From Saccharomonospora xinjiangensis XJ-54 (GTDB lineage Bacteria; Actinomycetota; Actinomycetes; Mycobacteriales; Pseudonocardiaceae): a DNA stretch of 64,000 nucleotides. This document shows positions 32,302 through 40,842 of the stretch, in pieces. The notes beneath the pieces were generated by a model. It was not told the origin of the DNA. It saw nothing but the letters and a program-made list of their open reading frames with translations, and made no database searches. A program made the translations under genes and the position numbers. Every line of letters begins with the position of its first letter. Position 1 is the stretch's first letter. Where the stretch lies: the NCBI RefSeq assembly GCF_000258175.1, contig NZ_JH636049.1, positions 4,193,482-4,257,481 of the forward strand, read 5' to 3'.

Positions 32302-33201
32302 ATGTTCACACACACCAAACGCCTGCAGTTCGAGGCGAAGCCCGAGCAGCCGGACCCGGTGTTCGCGAGGAAACTTCAGGAGTTGATCGGTGGCGCCTGG
32401 GGTGAGACGACCGTCACGATGCAGTACTTGTTCCAGGGCTGGAACTGCCGCATCGAAGGCAAATACAAAGACCTGATCATGGACATCGCCACAGAGGAGA
32501 TCGGGCACGTCGAGATGCTCGCGACGATGGTGGCGCGGTTGCTCGAAGGCGCGCCTGCCACCGAGACCACTCGTGCTGTGCAGGACCCGGTGATGGCGGC
32601 CGTTATCGGGGGCATGGACCCGCAGCAAGCCATCGTCGGAGGAGGGGGAGCCACCCTGAGCGACAGCCAGGGTGTCCCGTGGAACGGGCGATACATCGTG
32701 GCCAGCGGCAACCTCCTGGCCGACTTCCGCGCCAACGTGGCTGCCGAGGCGCAGGGGCGGTTGCAGACCGCGCGCCTGTACAACATGACCGACGACCCCG
32801 GCGTCAAGGACATGCTGAAGTTCAACCTCGCCCGCGACACCTACCACCAGAACCTGTGGCTCGCGGCGATCGAGGAGTTGAAGGCCGACGGCGTCGAGGG
32901 GACGGTCGCCCCGAACGCGCTGCTGGACGAGGAACACACCGAACACGCCACCAGCTTGTGGAACCTGTCCGAAGGGGATGAATCCACGCAAGGAAGGTGG
33001 GCACACGGGACGGCACCGGACGGCTCACACCAGATGGGGATCATTCCGGAACCGAGGCCGCTGGGCGGGCCTGCCGACGCTCCGGCACCGGACCCGAAGC
33101 TCTTCGCCACCTACGACGGAAGCAAGGGATCACCCCGCGACCCCCGTCTCACCGGCGTGAAAGGCATGGTCGGCAAGCTCAAGGAAGGGTTCAGCGACTG
33201 A
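32302..33201 (+). CDS. Manganese catalase
   Basis: A 299-residue non-heme catalase that dismutates hydrogen peroxide at a dimanganese site. The ligands fall at the family positions: Glu35, Glu66 and His69 (TEEIGHVE), Glu149 (AAEAQGR) and His182 (RDTYHQ). Start ATG 32302 has GGGAG nearby and matches the conserved MFTHTKRLQFE start. The C-terminus is long and charged. It is divergent from the wax ester synthase gene (150 bp between), and its 3' end overlaps the convergent PucR gene by 11 bp. Confidence 0.95.
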   Translation: MFTHTKRLQFEAKPEQPDPVFARKLQELIGGAWGETTVTMQYLFQGWNCRIEGKYKDLIMDIATEEIGHVEMLATMVARLLEGAPATETTRAVQDPVMAAVIGGMDPQQAIVGGGGATLSDSQGVPWNGRYIVASGNLLADFRANVAAEAQGRLQTARLYNMTDDPGVKDMLKFNLARDTYHQNLWLAAIEELKADGVEGTVAPNALLDEEHTEHATSLWNLSEGDESTQGRWAHGTAPDGSHQMGIIPEPRPLGGPADAPAPDPKLFATYDGSKGSPRDPRLTGVKGMVGKLKEGFSD

Positions 33202-34444
33202 CTCCGGAACCGTCCTGACGTCGGCGGTCGAGCAGCGGGACGGCCAGCAGGCCGAGCGCGAACAGCAGCCGGTCGCGTGCCGAGGACATCGAACGGCCGG
33301 TGAGCGACTCGATGCGGTGGAGGCGGTAGATCACGGTGTTGCGGTGACAGTAGAGCCGCTGCGCGGCCCTGGTGGGGGAACCACCGCTGTCGATCACCGC
33401 GTCCAGCGTCGCCAGCAATGTCGCTCTCTCGGGCTCGGCCAGGGTCAACAGGTCGCCGAACGCCACCTGCGCGAGCCGCGCCGTCAGCTCGCTCCCGCCC
33501 GCGAGCAGTGCCTCGGGAAGGCGGTCGTCGAGGAACGCCACACCCGGCGCGGTGAGCGTCCTCGCCGCCGTGCGGGCGAGCGGGTACGCCTCGGCGACCC
33601 GCGCCAGCGTGGTGATCACCGGCGACGCCCCGACCCTGCCCGTCGCGACGGGCCGCAGCGCGGCCAGCACCTCCGAGGGCGGCTGGTCACCGAGCGCGAC
33701 CAGTCCCACGACGTCGGACGGCCGCACCTGCCACGACGACACCAGCCCGCGCGCGGCGAGCGCCTCTCTTGGCGACCGCAGCGGCTCGTCGGCCGTCGCG
33801 TCGAGAAGGGCCACCACACACAGCATCGGCCCGCACGTCGGCAACCCGAGCACCGTCGCGGCGTCCTGCGCGAGGACGGTGTCGCCGCCCTCACCGTCCA
33901 GCAGCGCGTTGAGGAAGGCTTGGCGTCTGCCCAGTTCCCGGCTGCGCAGGCGGGACTCCTCACGCCGGTAGTCATCGACGAGTGCCGCCGAACTGGCGTC
34001 GAACACCCGCCACACCCAGCCGGACGCCGTCAGCAGGTCGTGGTCGAAGCGACCTCCGAACCGCTCCCGTGAGGCCGCGAGGAGCCCTTCCCAGATCACC
34101 TGGGCGCCGAGCCGGTACGCGTGCAGCACCGCTTCGAGCGGGATACCTTCCCTCGCCCGCTTCCTGCCGGTCTCGCGGGACGTGTCGTCGGGGGAAGCGC
34201 CCTCCGGAACGAAACCGCCGAGTGACTGGATACCACGTTCCAGATTCGCCGCGAGGTTCTCCCGCAGCGCATCGGGAGCCGAGGCGCCGAGCCGCGCGTA
34301 GCCGGGCTGGGCGCGCGACACCATCAGCACGAGTCGGTCGGTGAGAACCCCGAGGTCGTCCAGCAGTGCTGTGGCGAGCACGCGCAGGGCGGCTCTCGAC
34401 GTCGAGGAGATCTCGCCCTCGTCGATGTGCCCTGCCGTCGTCAT
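33191..34444 (-). CDS. PucR/CdaR-type transcriptional regulator
   Basis: A 417-residue regulator with the PucR C-terminal helix-turn-helix (PTRAAQRLYCHRNTVIYRLHRIESLTG), a family usually controlling purine, sugar-acid or amine use. A central GGDEF-like region of the family is recognisable around residues 180-310, and the first 160 residues form a helical sensor-like domain (REGIPLEAVLHAYRLGAQVIWEG). Ligand and targets are unknown. Its 3' end overlaps that of the manganese catalase gene, tail to tail. Confidence 0.88.
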   Translation of the reverse strand: MTTAGHIDEGEISSTSRAALRVLATALLDDLGVLTDRLVLMVSRAQPGYARLGASAPDALRENLAANLERGIQSLGGFVPEGASPDDTSRETGRKRAREGIPLEAVLHAYRLGAQVIWEGLLAASRERFGGRFDHDLLTASGWVWRVFDASSAALVDDYRREESRLRSRELGRRQAFLNALLDGEGGDTVLAQDAATVLGLPTCGPMLCVVALLDATADEPLRSPREALAARGLVSSWQVRPSDVVGLVALGDQPPSEVLAALRPVATGRVGASPVITTLARVAEAYPLARTAARTLTAPGVAFLDDRLPEALLAGGSELTARLAQVAFGDLLTLAEPERATLLATLDAVIDSGGSPTRAAQRLYCHRNTVIYRLHRIESLTGRSMSSARDRLLFALGLLAVPLLDRRRQDGSGVSR

Positions 34445-34534
34445 CGCAGTGACGATGGCACGCCGCCCGCACCGCGTCCAGTTTCCTCAGGGCCGCTCCC
34501 GGACCGTGGAACGCGAGGCGCCGAAAGCGTGCGA

Positions 34535-35683
34535 TCAGGAAAGGCCGAGGGCGGCGGTCAGAACCCGCGCCGCCGTTCCGCCCCGTTCGATGGCGACGTC
34601 GAGCGCGGCCGGCACGTCGAGATCGGCGCCGAGCAGCCGCCGCATCCGTTCGATGTCGGAGTCGTCGGTGTGCCCGCCCCTGCGGCCTGCCGCCTGGTGG
34701 AGATCCTCCAGCCGCGCCGCCGCCACGTCCAGGACGCCGGGGGCGTACTCCCACGACCCGGCCCACGATCGATCGATGATGGCGAGACGCACCACGGGAG
34801 CGGGGTAGCTCCTCAGCAGGTCCTGCACCAGCACGTGATTGCCACGTGAGGAGGCCATCTTGGCTCCGTCGGCGAGCACCGTGCCCACGTGAAACCACGC
34901 CCTCGCGTACGGTGAGACGCCCGCGTACGCCTCAGCCATCGCCGCATGGTAGGCGTGGTGGGGAAAACGCAGGTCAGCGCCACCGGCGTGGATGTCCACG
35001 CACGGCCCGAACGTCGAAACCGACATGGCGACGCATTCCGCGTGCCAGCCTGGCCTTCCCGGCCCCCACGGCGAGTCCCACGCGGGATGGCCCGGCTCGG
35101 CAGGCTGCCACACGGCGACGTCGAACGGGTCGTCCTTCGCCTTCTCGTCCGGTCTGCCGCCGTACCTGCGGGCCAGATCCAGTGCGGTCTCCTCGTTGAG
35201 CCGCGACCGCGCGACGACGTGCCTGCCCCTGAAGTAGACGCCGCCGTCGCGCACGTACGCGGCACCGGACTCGGCCAGCGCACCGGCCAGTCTGATCACC
35301 GCGTCGATGTAGCGGTGCGCTCGCGGTTCGTAGTCGGGCATCCGCACCCGCAGCGCGGCCATGTCCTCCTCGAAGCGGAACTCCTGGAACGCCGCGTAGT
35401 GGTCGTAGCGCACCCCTGCCCGCCGGGCGGCGTCGTCGATGACCTCGTCCACGTCGGTGACGTTGCGGCACAGGATCGGTTCGACGCCGAGGACGCGCAG
35501 CACGCGTCGCAGCGTGTCCACCCACACGAAGGTCGAGGCGTGTCCGAGGTGGGTCATGTCGTAGGGCGTGATCCCGCAGGCGTAGACGCGGGCGCGGTCG
35601 AGCAACGTCGTCGAACGACCGTCCAGGGTGATCGCCGTGGCGCCCGTGGCGGGGCGCCAGCGGGTCATCGATTCGAACGTCAT
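34535..35683 (-). CDS. MshC-like cysteine ligase (class I aaRS fold) with altered KMSKS
   Basis: A 382-residue relative of MshC, the ATP-dependent enzyme joining cysteine to glucosaminyl-inositol in mycothiol synthesis, itself derived from cysteinyl-tRNA synthetase. The MshC-like stretch CGITPYDMTHLGHAS (36-50) holds zinc ligand Cys36 and the HIGH-type motif; GWHAEC (Cys217) and FPHHAY follow. Two departures: the KMSKS loop reads KMASS (275-279), and FPHHE, usual in the family, reads FPHHA. It has no anticodon-binding domain. It could be a working MshC, a paralogue with another amine partner, or an inactive copy; finding a second mshC elsewhere in the genome would decide. Start ATG 35683 (alternative ATG 35668). 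Confidence 0.8.
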   Translation of the reverse strand: MTFESMTRWRPATGATAITLDGRSTTLLDRARVYACGITPYDMTHLGHASTFVWVDTLRRVLRVLGVEPILCRNVTDVDEVIDDAARRAGVRYDHYAAFQEFRFEEDMAALRVRMPDYEPRAHRYIDAVIRLAGALAESGAAYVRDGGVYFRGRHVVARSRLNEETALDLARRYGGRPDEKAKDDPFDVAVWQPAEPGHPAWDSPWGPGRPGWHAECVAMSVSTFGPCVDIHAGGADLRFPHHAYHAAMAEAYAGVSPYARAWFHVGTVLADGAKMASSRGNHVLVQDLLRSYPAPVVRLAIIDRSWAGSWEYAPGVLDVAAARLEDLHQAAGRRGGHTDDSDIERMRRLLGADLDVPAALDVAIERGGTAARVLTAALGLS

Positions 35684-35779
35684 GGCCCCATCGTCACGCC
35701 TGCGGGGCGATGACGCCGGGTCGAAGGGACGGGCCGAGCGTACCGCGGGGGCAGCGATGGTCTGCGCCGTTGTCCGGGG

Positions 35780-35884
35780 GTGCGGGAGGTGCAGGCACGC
35801 GTGCGGGGAGTGCGGACACGCGTGCGGGGAGTGCGGACACGCGTGCGGGAAGTGCGGACACGCGTGCGGGAGGTGCGGACACGC
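35780..35884. repeat. Five tandem copies of a 21-bp unit
   Basis: GTGCGGGGAGTGCGGACACGC is repeated head to tail at 35780, 35801, 35822, 35843 and 35864; copies differ at one to three positions. It lies in the 228-bp gap between the MshC-like gene and the degenerate ATPase gene. Being a multiple of three, it creates apparent coding frames on both strands, which I consider artefacts. Matching copies in the opposite orientation occur at 55139-55201. Confidence 0.92.
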
Positions 35885-35911
35885 GGGTCTGTCTTGGGGT
35901 GGTGTGTGGGC

Positions 35912-36421
35912 TTACCAATCGCGGTTCTGGAGGCTCACCAGGATGCGATCGACGATGCCGGGATCGGGTCCGGTCGCCTCGCCCGGCGCGGGTTCCGGCA
36001 CCGTCTGGGTCCGCCGCTCGTCGCGGCGGGGCAGGCGTACCTGTGCCGCCGTCACACCGGAGGGAAGCGGGACCTCACACCACACCAGCTTGCCCCTGCC
36101 CTCCAGCGGTACGGCGCCCGTCGCGTAGCCGTCCACGACCGGTGCGTCGTCGTGGACGTGCGCGAGCTGGTCGTCCTCGACCTCGACCACGAGGCAGTTC
36201 CCCGAGAGCCGCAGCCGCACGGTGACGAAGCCCGGCGCGGACGGATCGGTTCGCTCCACCACAGCGCTGACCAGCTGACTCGCCACAGTCGATGCCTCTT
36301 CGAACAGCTCGCGCAGCGACCATTCGGTGAGGGAGAACCGGACGAACAGCTCTGTGCACTTCACGGCACTGGGCAGCGCGACCAGACGCAGGTCGTCGAG
36401 CTGTGCGGTCTGGGAATTCAC
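35912..36421 (-). CDS. Degenerate anti-sigma-factor-type ATP-binding protein
   Basis: About 169 residues resembling the small HATPase/RsbW-type regulators of Streptomyces-like genomes (ELFVRFSLTEWSL; VEVEDDQ; EGRGKLVWCEVPLP). The N-box, which normally has an Asn binding Mg-ATP (ELVxNAxxH), reads QLVSAVVER, so ATP binding is doubtful. The C-terminal 40 residues are a proline- and charge-rich tail. The GTG at 36421 follows GGAAGGA by 6 bp; GTG 36436 would put that box inside the gene. Partner unknown; a regulatory role is inferred from the family. Confidence 0.68.
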   Translation of the reverse strand: MNSQTAQLDDLRLVALPSAVKCTELFVRFSLTEWSLRELFEEASTVASQLVSAVVERTDPSAPGFVTVRLRLSGNCLVVEVEDDQLAHVHDDAPVVDGYATGAVPLEGRGKLVWCEVPLPSGVTAAQVRLPRRDERRTQTVPEPAPGEATGPDPGIVDRILVSLQNRDW

Positions 36422-36601
36422 GAAAGATCCTTCCACGGTCGCTTCCCATCGGGTGCCGGCTGGTCGGCGAGGCCAGTATCTTGCCGTATTCCGCCCTCCG
36501 GAGTCGAGTGCCCGAACTCCGGAGAGCAGTTACCCGCTGCGACGGCGCAGGGACCAGCCGTCGAACACCCTACCGCGCGCCGTCCGGAAGTTGGCGCATG
36601 G

Positions 36602-39433
36602 TCAATTTCGGCCCGCGGCGGTGGGTGGGGCCGTGGCGGCGCCGGGTCGTACCCCGGGCCCCGCGACCGGCGGCTGGGCCGAGGTGTGCGCGCGCACGGC
36701 GTTCCCGAGCTGGGCACCCAGCTCGGTGTAGGAGGCGAATTCGCCGTGGTCGAACCACTGGTCGCCGGTGCTGTCGTTCGGGAACTCCGGATGGTGGATC
36801 GCGTACGACTGGAGCGCGTAGGGCAGGTCCGGCCACAGCACGCCCCTCGCCACGATCAGCTCGCCCGTGATCCCCTCGTCGAGGCCGCTCTCCGGTGGAT
36901 AGTGGATGGTGCCGGTCACCACGGGCGAGGCGGCCATCCGGTCGGCGAGCGGGTGGCCCGTCAGGTCGGACCGCGCGGAGCCGGGATCGACGCGCCACGG
37001 CTCGTGCAGCTCCACCCTGACGCCCAGTTCCTGCCTGGCGAGTTCCAGCGCCTCGGCGAGCGTGCGGGCCGAGGGGGGACGGTCGTTGCTCGCGTCGATG
37101 CAGTAGATGCGGGTGCAGCGGCGCCGGAACAACTCCACGAGACCGAGGTTGTCGTAGTGGGCGCCGTCGCTGATGTGCAGGAGCCGGTCGTGATGAGGGT
37201 GGCTGCCGAACACCTCGCGCACCAGATAGGGCAGTCGCCGCACCTTCGGCAGCCACGGGTAGGCCCAGTCGCCCCTGCGGGCGGCCTCCCGCGCCTGGCG
37301 GACGAAGCCGGGGTTCGGCAGCCACGCGCCGAGCCGGGCGCCGGACACGGCCAGCAGCACCTGGAACCAGCGGCTCATCCTGCCCATCGCGGAGGCGAAC
37401 GCGGCCCCGCTCAGCGCGACCGCGCCCTGGACGGTGAGGTCGCGCCTGATGCGGCTGCCCGCGACGCGTTCGAGGTCGTCGGTGCGCACCCAGCCGACGT
37501 CGGGCCCTCCCGTCCACTTCGCACTCATGGTGAACGACACGGCGCCGAGCCCCGGTGGCGTCCGGTGCTCTCCTTTCAGGTTCGCGGCTGCGGCGAAGAT
37601 CACTTCGGGGAACCGGACGTTCTCGGACACGGCGCCGTAGGCCGACAGCGTGGTCGGTTCGGCAGGGTCGTAGGGGACGGCGATCACCTGTCCGTCGGCG
37701 TGTCTGCGCACGACCCTCACCGCGAAGGCGCGGGCCACCCGCTCGCGATAGAACGGGTGCAGGCTGAGCGAGGTCACGTCGAACACCCCGCCGAGCACGA
37801 CGACGAGCAGCAGTGTGGCTGCGGCCGTCCAGAGCGCGTCGGCGCGGCCCTCTGTCATCACGGCAGCGCCGAGCAGCAGCAGCCACAGCAGGGCGAGCAG
37901 TCCCGTGGCGAGGATGACGAGCAGCCGCTGCATCAGCCCGTCGGGCACGGCCTGTGCGCTCTCGCCGCCCCTGCGGAGGAAGCCGAACCCGCGACGCAGG
38001 CGCACCCGTCGGCGCCACGCCATCGCGGACACGGCGGAGAAGTAGGTGAGCAGCACGGCACCCACGGAGGCGCCCACATCAACGGCCCTGTCGGTGTGGG
38101 TGAGCAGCCACGCCGAAGCCCACGCCAGCGAGGGCACCACCACCGCGACCCCGGCGACGATCCAGGCGAGGGTCGCGAAGTCGGTGGCGAGGCGGGAGAG
38201 CACCCCGCGCCGGGCGCGCTCGTTGGGGGCCAGCACGCCGAACAGGAACGCGCACATCGCGAGCACCACCACAGCCACGGCGGCACCGAGCCGGGGGGCG
38301 GGATAGCTGATCGGATCGGAGGACAGCGACGTCAGCGGAAGGCGCTGGTAGAGCCATCCCGCTGCGACGCCGAGCACGAGTGCGGGTCCGAAAAGGACTG
38401 TCAACGACAGCACCAGCCCCCTGGCGATCCTGCCGAGCGCGGCGAGCACCTCGCCCGCTGAGTCGGCGAGATAGCTGGAGTGGCGCCGGATGTGGTTGAG
38501 TTCGGCGGTTCCGTCGGTGAACACCGTGGCGGGGTCGCGCTCGACGGTGCCTCCCTGTGGCGGTGAGCCCGCACCGGTGAGAGCCAGTTGCAGTGCCCCC
38601 GCCGTGAAACCACCGCCGGACACCGAAACCAGGTAGCGCGCGCCGAGCAACTCCTCCCTCAGCGTCCGCAGCGCGCCGAGCGCCACACTCGCGGCCCGGA
38701 TACCGCCACCGGAAAGGCAGAAGCCCGTGGTGTGCTCGCCGTGGCGGAGGCGTTCGCTCACGACCTCCGGCCGGACACCGGGGACCGTGTACGCCTGCCG
38801 CCAGCGGATCGCCCGGAACTCGGAGTCGGAAGGCAGCGGAGGGTCGTCCGGTTCGATGGGCCTCGGTGGAACGGTGTCGAGCACGTGCCCCGCTCTGCGC
38901 CTCAGTTCCCCCTCGGAATGGGCGACACAGCGCCACACCAGCACGGCGGCCCCGACCACGGCGACGACGGCGGCGGGCACCAGCGCGGAATACCTGACGA
39001 CGGCGAGCGCGGTGAGGCAGTGCGCGAGCACGGAACCGTGATCAACGGTGCTTCCCGAGAGCAGCAGCACCGTGATCTCGATGACATGGGTGGCCACCGC
39101 GACGACCGTGGCCGTCATCCCGAAACGGACGGCGGCCCTCGCGGGCGCTGTGCGCCACACCCAGCCCGCCGCGGCAGTGCCGAGGTAGAGACCGAGCCCG
39201 TAACACGCGGCGAGCGCGTAACCCCACGCGGCGGCGGAGGCGATGGTGCCCGCGTCCCCCTCTCCACGGCCTGAGGAGAAGGATCCGGGGAATTCCACGG
39301 CGATGAGGGCGCTGCCGGTGTGCCACCAGCCTCCCACCACGGTGAGCACGATGGCGGCCAGCGCCAGTGCCGCCGCGACGGGTCGGGAAGGGACGTCTCG
39401 GCGGACCGGCCCCGGCACCGACATATCTGCCAC
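36602..39433 (-). CDS. Large polytopic membrane protein with patatin-like phospholipase domain
   Basis: A 943-residue protein. The first 170 residues hold about four membrane helices. A patatin domain then starts at FCLSGGGIRAAS (oxyanion hole, 239-250) and has SVSGGG (nucleophile Ser272), but is interrupted by another long membrane block (about 325-560, five or six helices) before the second catalytic residue, Asp756 in SDGAHYDNLG, is reached. The Ser/Asp dyad of patatins, which cleave acyl chains from lipids, is thus complete but spread over almost 500 residues. The start could be GTG 39433 or ATG 39424; the latter has GGGGGTGG 5 bp upstream. No operon partner; a membrane lipid hydrolase is the best guess. 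Confidence 0.82.
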   Translation of the reverse strand: MADMSVPGPVRRDVPSRPVAAALALAAIVLTVVGGWWHTGSALIAVEFPGSFSSGRGEGDAGTIASAAAWGYALAACYGLGLYLGTAAAGWVWRTAPARAAVRFGMTATVVAVATHVIEITVLLLSGSTVDHGSVLAHCLTALAVVRYSALVPAAVVAVVGAAVLVWRCVAHSEGELRRRAGHVLDTVPPRPIEPDDPPLPSDSEFRAIRWRQAYTVPGVRPEVVSERLRHGEHTTGFCLSGGGIRAASVALGALRTLREELLGARYLVSVSGGGFTAGALQLALTGAGSPPQGGTVERDPATVFTDGTAELNHIRRHSSYLADSAGEVLAALGRIARGLVLSLTVLFGPALVLGVAAGWLYQRLPLTSLSSDPISYPAPRLGAAVAVVVLAMCAFLFGVLAPNERARRGVLSRLATDFATLAWIVAGVAVVVPSLAWASAWLLTHTDRAVDVGASVGAVLLTYFSAVSAMAWRRRVRLRRGFGFLRRGGESAQAVPDGLMQRLLVILATGLLALLWLLLLGAAVMTEGRADALWTAAATLLLVVVLGGVFDVTSLSLHPFYRERVARAFAVRVVRRHADGQVIAVPYDPAEPTTLSAYGAVSENVRFPEVIFAAAANLKGEHRTPPGLGAVSFTMSAKWTGGPDVGWVRTDDLERVAGSRIRRDLTVQGAVALSGAAFASAMGRMSRWFQVLLAVSGARLGAWLPNPGFVRQAREAARRGDWAYPWLPKVRRLPYLVREVFGSHPHHDRLLHISDGAHYDNLGLVELFRRRCTRIYCIDASNDRPPSARTLAEALELARQELGVRVELHEPWRVDPGSARSDLTGHPLADRMAASPVVTGTIHYPPESGLDEGITGELIVARGVLWPDLPYALQSYAIHHPEFPNDSTGDQWFDHGEFASYTELGAQLGNAVRAHTSAQPPVAGPGVRPGAATAPPTAAGRN

Positions 39434-39668
39434 CCCCAGTTGTCCTCGGCTCGACGTGTCCAGTGTCGATCATGCGGGACGTGCCTTCGGCACCCGGTCG
39501 GGATGGTCTCACCGAGAGGCACCCGGTGCACACAGCCGAACGAGCGGAACTGCCGGGGCCCGCGGCGTCGCCGGACTTCGCCGACAGCCGTCCGCTGCCT
39601 CTCTCCGGGTTTCGGATCGTGGGCGAGGGGGAAGCGGGTGTGGGACGGCAGCGAGGAACGGAGTGTGG

Positions 39669-40205
39669 ATGGCCAGGAAGACGAACAAACCGATCGTGGT
39701 GGGCGTTGACCGTTCCCCTGCCGCACGCGTCGCGCTGGAATGGGCCATCGACGAGGCGCTCGTCCGCGACTGCGCCGTGCGTGCCGTGGTCGTGTGGTCG
39801 GTGGATGTGACGAGGGAACCGCCGTGGGAACCCGTCGAGAAGATCCGCGCCCGCCACGCGAGGGAACTGGACGACACGCTAGCGGAGGTGACCAGGGGGA
39901 GGGAGCACCTGCCGCGCATCGTGCCTGTGGTGATCGAGGCCGCACCGGCCGCGGGGCTCATCGAGGCATCGGAGGGCGCTGCCATGCTGGTCGTCGCGCG
40001 GCGGGCCGGTCAGTGGGTGCGCCGCGCACTGCTGGGTTCGGTGAGCAGTGCGTGCGTGAAGCACGCACGGGTTCCCGTGGTCGTGATCCCACCGTCGGAC
40101 GAGCCGTGGGAGGGCGCCGAGGCCGCGTCGGAAGCTGAGGGGTCCGAGGACGTGGCGGGGGCCGAGGAGTGGCCTGTGGACGAGCAGGCGCCGCCCGGAC
40201 GGTAG
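39669..40205 (+). CDS. Single-domain universal stress protein
   Basis: A 178-residue Usp. The fold begins at KPIVVGVDRSPAARVALEWA; the ATP loop is degenerate: ARRAGQWVRRALLGSVSSACVKH replaces the usual G-x2-G, keeping only the final GS. The last 35 residues are an acidic tail (EAASEAEGSEDVAGAEEW). ATG 39669 is preceded by a GGA-rich stretch. It opens the stress island that runs to about 54.4 kb and is convergent with hsp20 (46 bp between). Confidence 0.88.
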   Translation: MARKTNKPIVVGVDRSPAARVALEWAIDEALVRDCAVRAVVVWSVDVTREPPWEPVEKIRARHARELDDTLAEVTRGREHLPRIVPVVIEAAPAAGLIEASEGAAMLVVARRAGQWVRRALLGSVSSACVKHARVPVVVIPPSDEPWEGAEAASEAEGSEDVAGAEEWPVDEQAPPGR

Positions 40206-40251
40206 CGGGCAGCGCCTTGAACCTTCTCCTCGGCGACCGGGACGCACGGTG

Positions 40252-40677
40252 TCAGTCGTGCCGGACAGGGATCTGTCTGCGGGTCTCCTCCGGTTTGCTG
40301 AGCTCGACGCGGACGGTGAGGATGCCGCCTTCGTAGGAGGCGTCGATCGCGTCCTCCTTGGCCCCGGTCGGCAATGCCACGGTGCGGGCGAACGAGCCGT
40401 AGCGGAACTCGGACCTTCCGCCCTCCGCCTGCTCCTCGCCGCGTTGCGCCTCGATCGTCAGGAGTCCGTTGTGGACGGTGATGGTCAGGTCGTTGTCCAC
40501 GTCGATCCCCGGTAGCTCGGCGCGCAGCACGTAGGTGTCCTCCTCGACCCTGTCCTCGACGCGGATGCTGTGCAGATCGAGCGCGGGGCGAAGACCGCCC
40601 ATGGTGGGAAGCATCTCGAGTAGGTCGCGGAAGTCGGGAATCAGCGGGCGGCTGTGGGACCGTTCGGGCTGGCTCAT
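40252..40677 (-). CDS. Hsp20/alpha-crystallin small heat-shock protein
   Basis: A 141-residue small chaperone. The alpha-crystallin domain spans about 38-135: [33 protein letters not shown] and the closing [19 protein letters not shown], with the A-x-x-x-G-x-L motif as [10 protein letters not shown]. It holds unfolded proteins under stress; HspX of M. tuberculosis, of the same family, is the best-known DosR target. ATG 40677 has AGGAAGG 7 bp upstream. The promoter gap shared with the divergent dehydrogenase holds the best DosR-like box of the window. Confidence 0.94.
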   Translation of the reverse strand: MSQPERSHSRPLIPDFRDLLEMLPTMGGLRPALDLHSIRVEDRVEEDTYVLRAELPGIDVDNDLTITVHNGLLTIEAQRGEEQAEGGRSEFRYGSFARTVALPTGAKEDAIDASYEGGILTVRVELSKPEETRRQIPVRHD

Positions 40678-40765
40678 GAGGCAACCTTCCTGCGTCGGTT
40701 CGTCCTTGTCTCCCATCGCAGCGCAGGCGAGCCTGCGACGGCAGAGCCCTCCGCACGTCGCGGCG

Positions 40766-40781
40766 AGGGACCTAAGTCCCT
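40766..40781. promoter_or_regulatory. DosR-box-like palindrome between hsp20 and an alcohol dehydrogenase gene
   Basis: AGGGACCTAAGTCCCT contains GGGACCTAAGTCCC, which matches 13 of 14 positions of the mycobacterial DosR consensus GGGACTWWAGTCCC; only position 6 differs. It lies 89 bp before hsp20 and 61 bp before the divergent dehydrogenase, so one site could serve both. A half-site (rc GGGACGG) follows at 40786-40792. Confidence 0.75.
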
Positions 40782-40842
40782 TCGGCCGTCCCTCCCGCGC
40801 GAGGACGCTGGGAGGCGATCCTGCCGAGCGAGGGGACAGCCA

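Noticed and set aside
35780..35884. CRISPR array
   Set aside because: Units are head-to-tail with no spacers, vary among copies, and no cas gene is present.
35694..38461. Plus-strand frames through the 21-bp repeats and opposite the patatin gene
   Set aside because: The repeat length is divisible by three and so stays open in several frames; the rest is antisense to the patatin gene.
39481..39493. GTGCC-TTC-GGCAC hairpin upstream of the Usp gene at 39669
   Set aside because: Stem of five bases only; no sign of function.
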